Source: Bostrychus sinensis
Taxonomy: Eukaryota; Chordata; Actinopteri; Gobiiformes; Eleotridae
NCBI GenBank assembly: GCA_020698575.1
Contig: CM036247.1
Coordinates: 3,801,739 to 3,865,738 of the forward strand
DNA: 64,000 nucleotides
Direction of reading: 5' to 3'
Position numbers and translations under genes: made by a program. The notes beneath the pieces were generated by a model, which was not told the DNA's origin, searched no databases, and worked only from the letters and a program-made list of their open reading frames with translations. Each line of letters opens with the position of its first letter. Within the stretch, counting starts at the first letter, position 1. Below, in pieces: positions 56,946 through 64,000 of this stretch.

Positions 56946-57414
56946 ATAAACCTGTAGTAGAACCTTGTTAAAGCATTGTACTCCTTTATAAACAGCATTT
57001 TCAGTCTATTTCAGTCCATTTTATTTGTCAGATTCTTCTCTCAGCGTCGCTTCATTCACTCTCACTTCTGTTAAACCAGCAGCCATTCAGCTTTTCTATT
57101 GAGTAACACTCTTCTGCAGGGAAATGGTTCAATCTGCAGTTACCACGCAGCTCAGGCTAAAAAAAAAAAACTCTCTCCATTTTCTCTTCCAGAAAAAAAA
57201 ACAAAAAACAAAAAACAAAAAAAACAAAAAACACTTTCCACTAAAACAGCACAGGTCATATCGGCACACTCTAAAGGTGTTAAAGTGGTACAACCTGTCT
57301 CACATCGTGTTTTTGTTTCAATTTAGTCTCCTGTTGGGTCTGGTTCAACAGATTTACTTTCCCAGGACTAAACCAAGACCAAATTAAGGACTAAACCAGG
57401 TCTTGGTGAACTGG
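56946..57414. other. Unannotated stretch
   Basis: Includes an A-rich tract at 57188-57232 and a few inverted 11-bp units (AGGACTAAACC) at 57363-57400. No gene. Confidence 0.5.
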
Positions 57415-57560
57415 AGTGAACTCTAAATGTCCCATTGTGAGTGAATGTGAGAGTGAATGGTTGTCAGCCCTGAGACTAACTGGTTTTTGTCCTTGGTGTA
57501 CCCCGCCTCAGGCCCAAAGTGGCTGGGATAAACTCCAGCAATAATGGGAAAAAGAAAAGA
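57415..57560 (+). repeat. Dispersed vertebrate repeat, 3' part
   Basis: CTCTAAATGTCCCATTGTGAG, GTGAATGGTTGTCAGCCC, GGTGTACCCCGCCT and GCTGGGATAAACTCCAGC are in canonical order for the same family as 16735-16900, which holds the upstream half. Confidence 0.65.
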
Positions 57561-57724
57561 AAATACATTTGATACACTGCTCCTGTTTTAGCGAAAGTGA
57601 AAGTCAGAAGAGCCAGGGAACATCTGGGTATTTTCACCTCCACTGGCACTGATAAACACTCTGAGGTGGAAGAAGTTCTCCACATAAAATACTCAAATAA
57701 AAGTACCATTTATTCATTGATCCA

Positions 57725-59110
57725 TCCATCTTCTACCCCTTCTCCAGGTCACAGTGCAGCAGTCTAAGCTGGGACGCCCAGACTTTCCTCTCCCCAGACA
57801 CGTCCTCCAGTTCTATTGAGGGAATCCCAAGGCGTTCCCAGTTCCAGCTGAGAGACATAGTCCCTCCAGTGTGTCCTAGGTCTTCCCTGTCCAGGAGGCA
57901 TCCAAAGCAGATGCCTAACTAAAGCCAAAGGGACTAAAAATGCAAAGATTAATTTGAGTAAGATGTAACAAGATTCACCGTTAGGTTTTGTTGGTTTAGA
58001 CGGAGTTTTCGCCGATGTTCTAGAGCGTTTTAGGACAACCAGGAAGCAGGGCCAGGAAGTGACAGGATATTTATCACACGCTGACAAAAGGAAGTGGCTC
58101 CCCCTCACTGCTTTAGGTCATGTTGGTTACAGGGGCCTGGCTCCTCTCGATGTGGAGGAGCAGCGGCTCTACTCCGAGCTCCTCTTCAGTGACCGAGCTC
58201 CTCATCCTATCTCTAAAGCCTGGGACACACCAACCCCACGCCCGACCGCTGTCAGCAGAGGCAGGGCTCGTCTCCTCACGTCTTCTCTGTCGGCACTGAA
58301 AGTCGCTGCAGACACCGGAGCGATTCAGACCCACGACCGAGCAGCGCGCATGTGCAAAACATAATAACTATTTACAACAGCAGGCGGCACTAGTCACTAA
58401 ACTCCGCGTATATTTAAACTCTAGTAAATAAAACTCCGCAACACACATGTTTAACTCAAGTATTTATCAGTCAATAATAATTATACGCACTAGATTAAAC
58501 TGATCACAGTCAGGAATAAAAGGGACTGGATTATTGCAGCTGTTTCCCTCAGAGGAGGATTATATTTTTATCTGCACCAGGCTAAAGCTAAGGTAAGCTA
58601 ACTGCAGCACATTAGCATCACAGATGTGGGAAACAATGAAGTAGATGTAGAACAGAAAGTTTCTTATATTTTGATGTTAAACTCGAGCTGTTTGACAAAG
58701 CCAATCAGAGCTCCTTAAGCACAACGGCCTGACGCTGATTCAACAGTGTAATCAGCCAGAACTACGTCCAGTTGTGTCTCACTACGTCCGATGGTGCGGA
58801 ACTCACCAAACAGACTCATGTCACCGACCGCGTCAAACCATCCAACCACACCCAACGGCCGATGATCGCCCCGGTGTGTCCCGGCCTTAAAGGAGCGCCC
58901 AGCCACCCTGCGGAGGAAACTCTTCCCAGCCGCTTCACACTCGTCTGCAAACCGCCCCAGTGCTGCTGAAGTTCCAACATCAGCGGGACAACATCATCAG
59001 CAAAGAACAGAGATGAAATCCTGTTGCCCCCAAACCAGAGTCCCACAACCGGGACGAACACTGCACTGTTCCTCCTGAATCTGAGTTTCGGCTCTCGTAA
59101 AAGCACTGCT
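57725..59110 (-). pseudogene. Decayed LINE, minus strand, interrupted by a MITE
   Basis: From high to low coordinate, 59023-58979 encodes GNRISSLFFADDVV with the FADD catalytic box of a reverse transcriptase. An internal deletion then joins LGRFADECEAAG to FLRRVAGRS near 58900. After the MITE (58217-58887) come RDRMRSSVTEEELGVEPLLL and HIERSQ (to about 58155). A further ~200-bp interruption follows, then HLLWMPPG and GRPRTHWRDYVSQLE down to 57764. This order is the C-terminal half of a common fish LINE. Deletions, frameshifts and two insertions make it inactive. Confidence 0.85.
58217..58887. mobile_element. MITE nested in the LINE, GGCCGGGACACACC termini
   Basis: The left end AGCCTGGGACACACCAACCC and the right end (AAGGCCGGGACACACCGGGG on the minus strand) are inverted, with CCGACCG and CGGTCGG words inside. 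The flanks share TAAA (58214-58217 and 58888-58891), and the LINE coding sequence resumes on each side, so TAAA or TAA is the target duplication. This fits a PIF/Harbinger-like insertion. Confidence 0.82.
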
Positions 59111-60618
59111 ACCGTAAAAATATAATCCTTCTCAATTACAAGTACAAGCACCCAGTAAAAATGTTAAAGGGGTAGAGGTAAATTAGCACAAGATAAGTTT
59201 TTTTTTAAGTACTGCTACTGTAACTTGTACTGCTTCTACTACTACTATTACTGCAGCTATGACTAATTTATTTTAATACTATACATCTTTTGTTACTGTT
59301 CGGTTTCTGTTAGTAATGAATAAATTTAACAACAAAGGCTGATTTCTTTTCCTTGTCTACACGACTCACCTGTCTGCCACTGTCAACCAATCACAGCCTG
59401 CCTCCAGCCCCAACTTCACCGCAGCAGCAGAAACATCAGCCTCCTCAGCCTCTCCATCTCGTCCTCCAAAAAGTACTTTCACTGTTCTAGAGATTCTAGT
59501 AATGCACACTCTGTAGTAGAAATGTACTCAGAACACACAGTATTCTTCCCTGGAGTGAAAGTACAGTAAATATTTGTGTATTAGCAGCTGGTGTGGAGCT
59601 GGGGTGACATTTATTTAAGTGCTTCTGTGCCTCAGAGACTCATTTATCACTCTGCAGTGGTAGATGAGCTTCTGTCCTGAAATGTCGACTCCAGTTTAAT
59701 TATAAAAGAGCTTTTAATTAATGTCTTTAATTCTCCTCCAGCTGCTGCAGAAGCTTCAGGGAATAAGCTCAGGTTGCTTTATGAAGGTATTTAATTTGGA
59801 GATAAATGTAGATTTTACTAAAAAGTGGTGCAGAGTAACACGACTTATTATGAATTATAAATTTGCTTAATTTACAGAAAAATATTGTTTCTGATAGTCT
59901 TTGAACCTCACATGAATCTTTAATTTTGGCAGTTTAAACAGAGTCATAATTCAGTGTATGTAAAGTTTTGGACAGAAGTCAGAAATCCTGCAGTTTAATC
60001 GTTATTCTGTAGAAAATTAAATTAATTTAACGGCAACTTCAATGCAAATAAAAAAGCAAATAAAATGACCACCAGACTACTAGGGTTATTGTGAGAGCAA
60101 GTAACTGTCCCTATCTCACAATGGTAAAGAAAAAGAGCACAGACCTGGACTTAAACCAGACTCTTTTAGTTCAGGGGTAAATGCTTTAAAGGCCTTATAT
60201 CTCACAGTGGAAAATAATTCACTAAAACTTATCAGAATAATGTTTATTTGCAGTGTAAGTGAAAAGGTCTCACAAATTAGCTTTGCTCACTTGGTGCAAA
60301 CTCAAAAACGTAAAATATAGAAATAAATGTGCAGAGTAATATTAGATAGAATAAGCTATAGATGCACTAATCTAAATTTACAGAATATACACATTTGAAC
60401 TGAACAATGTGTTTACATATTCAGCTTTTTTGTCTTTTTGAAACAGTGTTGGACTCCTTTGCATTAGTATTTCAGGTTTTATAATTTAAAATCATGTATC
60501 TGTGGAAAACCTCTTTAGAGACAGAGCATAAAATGGCACAAAATTAGCACAGCTGTTAGCGACGTGATGCTAACAGATAGATTTCTGAGCTGACTGCTTC
60601 GTAATGACGAAGGTTTAA
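59111..60618. other. Unannotated stretch
   Basis: AT-rich non-coding sequence; a short ACTACTACTATTACTGCAG run near 59240 echoes the array at 22.5 kb. Confidence 0.5.
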
Positions 60619-60755
60619 GGCTGAAATGATCAGAACGAGTCCGGTGACGGTGCCTGGGCTTTAGAAACACACAGGAGCACTTCCTGGTTTCACGTTTCTA
60701 TGTAGAGCTGTGAGACCTGAGCATTTTCAGCTCTGGAGAAGGACAGCGCCTCAGC
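60619..60755 (+). repeat. 145-bp dispersed repeat, copy 2
   Basis: Matches 43056-43200 in the same orientation, with substitutions only. Confidence 0.85.
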
Positions 60756-61024
60756 ATACAGGATTACTCAGACGTGTGAATGAAACAATGCACTAAAGCT
60801 GCTTAAAAACCTCCCTGGATCTAGGCAGAGTTTCAGAGCCACACCAAAAAACTATTTATTTCTTACAAACTCTGAAGTAAATGCGTGTGAGAGGAGAGTT
60901 TTAATTAAAATGTCTGCACAAGGTCACAGTTCAGAGACAAGGCTTCTGTGCGCTGCTGACAGAGAAACAAACAGTTTGACCTTCAGCTCTGTTTTAACTT
61001 TGTTCAAGTTTTTTGACACAGAAC

Positions 61025-61410
61025 TGAACTAAGATTAAACCAGGACTAAACCAGGGCTAAACCAGGTACTAAAACCCAGGGCTTAACCAGGGCTAAACCA
61101 GGTCAAAACCAGGGCTGAACCAGGACTAGACCAGGAATAAACAAGGACTGAACCAGGACTAAACCGGGGCAAAACCAGGACTAAACAAGGATTAAACCAG
61201 GGCTAAACCAGGTCAAAACCAGGGCTAAACCAGGACTAGACCAGGAATAAACAAGGACTGAACCAGGACTAAACCGGGGCAAAACCAGGACTAAACAAGG
61301 ACTAAACTAGGGCTAAACCAGGGCTAAACCAGGACTAAACAAGGACTAAACCAGGACTAAGCCAGAATCAAACCAGGATCAAACCAGGACTAAGCCAGGA
61401 TCAAACCAGG
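61025..61410 (-). repeat. 11-bp AACCAGGACTA array (inverse of TTTAGTCCTGG)
   Basis: About 33 degenerate units of AACCAGGACTA and AACCAGGGCTA. A ~100-bp block is duplicated (61080-61170 and 61203-61290). Confidence 0.95.
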
Positions 61411-62544
61411 ACATAAAATATGAATTAACATTAAACAAGGTCTAAACCTGAGGAGAATATGAAACCACCAAGACACAAAGCAATTCTGCTTCTGCAGATT
61501 ATATAAAGTGTATTGACTTGTGCATTGCATCTTGGGAAACTGAGTCCACAGTCAGCTCCCATACTTGAACAGCAGTACATGCATAAACATATACACAGCT
61601 ATGTATATGGAAATGTGATAAGCCCCTCGACCTCTGACCCCACACATGCGTGCCTCGCCGAGTCACGTTGGCTCGGGGTAATGATGTCATCTGTTTGTGA
61701 CCCACAGAGAGGTGCATTGTGGGAGTTCAAGCCACAGCTGGGTCTATAAGCGTCTGTCCTTTTACATAACACTCAAGGCTTTACGAGGACACTCACATGG
61801 AAGACTGCCTGGGACGGGACCAGGAGGAGGAGAGGGCTAACCCGGGATGAACAAGGGACAAAAACACAAAGATACTGTGGTTCACTGTGGTTCTCAACTG
61901 GTGGGTCAGGACTGAAGTAGTTCACAGGGAGGCTGTATAGATTAAGGGTATGTGTGCATGTATTGGTCTGCACCTGTAATGAAGCACATTCAGGAAGTCT
62001 ATCGTACTTTTAAGTCACAAAAAACTAAAACCACTAATACTTAAAAAAATAAAATAAAACATGTCAATACCATAAAAAATCTGATGTTTATTTTTGTTCC
62101 TCTAAACTTTGTAGCGAAATTGTGAAAAAAATTATGGACAGCACACATTCTATATATATATATATTTTTTTTTAAAGAATTTTGTTTGTTTGTTTGTGGG
62201 GGAGGGCTGGAGTCATGCCTGCTGTTTACTGCAAAAGTGTCCCCTCACAAAACAACAGAGAAATAGTATTCATTCATATTTTTTGTACTTTTTTGCATCA
62301 ACTTCTGCCCTGAGCCCAATTTTTTTTATGCCAATTTAGCGCAGTAATATCGGCTGAACACAACTATGCTTAGTATCCAGTCATTAACCTTTGCACTTCA
62401 CGTCAAAAAATGTAATGCTAATTTTAGCATTTTCTTTGCATTCTCACCCAGCAACAAAAGTTAGCCCATAGTAAACAAAAGGAAACTACACTAGCATCCT
62501 TCTTGCACACTTACTGCAGTTCCCTGCCCTGAAGTGCTTATGAG
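61411..62544. other. Unannotated stretch
   Basis: No gene supported. A TATATA run is at about 62153-62164. Confidence 0.5.
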
Positions 62545-62640
62545 GGGAAGAGTGTGTGAGTGCACGTGAGTGTATGTGAGTGCATGTGAGTGCACGTGAG
62601 TGTATGTGAGTGCACGTGAGTGTACACTTGTGTGCATGTG
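62545..62640 (+). repeat. 10-bp GTGAGTGCAC/GTGAGTGTAT array
   Basis: About nine units alternate GTGAGTGCAC, GTGAGTGTAT and GTGAGTGCAT. Confidence 0.93.
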
Positions 62641-64000
62641 TAGGGTGTGTATATTACATGACCTTGTGCCCTTTGCGTTAAAACTAAAAAGGCCAGAATC
62701 ATAATCCTGACTGCCATTGCAGTCCAAAAAATATAATGAGATTATGATCAGAAAATGACAGTCAAATGGTTAAAAAATGTAAAAATGTTTGAGTTTTTGA
62801 TTTTTATGGTTAGGGCTCACCTTAACCTACAAAAATAAATTTCCAAAAGAGTAAAAAAAATACCAATAATAGATAATTAATACCCTAACTTATAGGTGTC
62901 CACACATGGTGGCAGGTGTAAACCATACTAAAGCATATTAACCAAGAGAATTATTAGGTATTTGGTATTTTTGTTTTTGACTGAAGTTGATGAAATGCAA
63001 AAAATAAAAAAGTGGGGGGAAAACTGTATACTTTTTTTTTCAACAACATTGGCCCTGAGCTTATGTTATGTGCTTTCAGTGGTGAGGAAGGAATCCTAAC
63101 CTGTGTTAAAATCTGTGTTGTTTTGGGTACGTTTTTACATTTATTTGTTTGCTACATTCTCTAGGCCTCGTTATATTCTCAGTATATCCTCACTATTGTA
63201 ACTTTGTATGTGTTGTGTTGTTGCGTCTTGGTAAAATTTGGGTCCAGTTTTATTTTTGTGCGTTTGTGCTTCACCTGGTGACACCTCCACATTTCCACAA
63301 ACGAATCAGACTTTCCCAGAAATCACACCAGAGTTTGATTAAAGTTCCATAAAAATTGTCTCACAACAGCAGTGACTGTCTCTTTAAGCCAAATAATTAA
63401 ACTAGGACTAAATAAAGAATACATTTTAGAAACAGCTCTGCCCTAACCATGAGTCTAACCCACTCTCACTGCCTCAGTACTGGGTTGATGGCACAGTTGT
63501 CAGTCCTCGTTACTGTCTCTGTCTGTGGGATCAGTTGCAGCGGTGCATTGTGGGTAAATGTCCGTCAGTGTTTTGCCCGATGATGAGTCGGTCACGTGAC
63601 TCTAAACGCCTCAGACCAGGTTAGATCCACTCACTGCATTTACTCATGTTCTGGCTGTGTGTGGACAGACTGTGAGCTTATTATATATTAAAAAAAACAT
63701 AAAACTGGCAAATTTAACACCACAGAAATCCTATTCCACTCTATCTAAAGTTTAGAGCTGATCTTAAACTCCTGACTTAGAGTTAGATTGGTGTTAATTG
63801 TTAAACATTGTGTGAAAAAAATATATATTTCTCTCTCTGTTTTTCTGTGCTGTTTCTCAGGATTTCCTAAAATTTCCCCTCATTGTTAAGTTAACGTTTA
63901 AAAGCCATGTGGACTAACAGCCAATGGGTTTGCTCCTTATCCAAAAAGGGGCGGACCACACTGTGTGCAGGCATGTGATTGGACATTATTTTGGATTAAA
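62641..64000. other. Unannotated stretch to the window end
   Basis: No gene or named repeat recognised. Confidence 0.5.

Noticed and set aside
61499..61760. Possible conserved promoter with GCATTGTGGGA words
   Set aside because: The words are short and no adjacent exon or CpG enrichment supports a promoter.

Overview
The window looks like nuclear DNA of a ray-finned (teleost-type) fish. It holds one intact single-exon rhodopsin-class GPCR, relics of Tc1/mariner, pogo-like and hAT-like DNA transposons, several non-LTR retrotransposon remnants with families and 3' tails typical of fish genomes, and a very large amount of minisatellite DNA. There are no bacterial operons, CRISPR arrays, rRNA genes or intact tRNA genes. 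The species cannot be named from the sequence alone.

Layout. 0-5.5 kb: a retrotransposon 3' end, a pogo-like fragment split by a second transposon, and a pyrimidine-rich minisatellite. 5.5-10.9 kb: a 41-bp satellite of about 130 copies. 11-20.6 kb: a cluster of TIR elements and LINE pieces, several nested in one another (a foldback element at 12.0-12.9 kb, a hAT-like element at 13.3-13.8 kb, nested stacks at 14.7-16.2 and 19.1-20.6 kb). 20.7-22.1 kb: the GPCR on the minus strand, with a poly(A) signal, an upstream ORF and a splice acceptor. 22.5-29.3 kb: CTA-rich, 28-bp, 16-bp and CT-rich arrays around a CpG-rich patch. 30-37.4 kb: a Tc1 relic, a TIR element and a long TAG microsatellite that holds a broken R2/R4-type retrotransposon, a LINE tail and a foldback MITE. 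38-40 kb: small repeats, a second hAT-like copy and a promoter-like segment on the minus strand. 40.4-54.7 kb: four large minisatellites (11, 15, 32/33 and 8 bp units). 55-64 kb: a pogo-like element with exact TA flanks, a decayed LINE interrupted by a MITE, and 11-bp arrays.

The only convincing host gene is the GPCR. A consistent model, not proven, is a minus-strand transcript that starts near 39.7 kb (GC box, CCAAT box, GTGAGT donor) or near 24.3 kb (CpG cluster with a possible donor), splices to the acceptor at 22093/22094, and ends at the AATAAA near 20750. Most of the putative intron is tandem repeat. Long open frames inside the arrays (up to 685 codons) follow from unit length and lack of stop codons and are not annotated as genes. 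No clear new multi-gene system was found. The most unusual items are the 41-bp hairpin and donor-like satellite, the foldback element with internally repeated arms, a minisatellite apparently born inside a LINE, the retrotransposon flanked on both sides by one microsatellite, and a filled/empty insertion-site pair within the same window.
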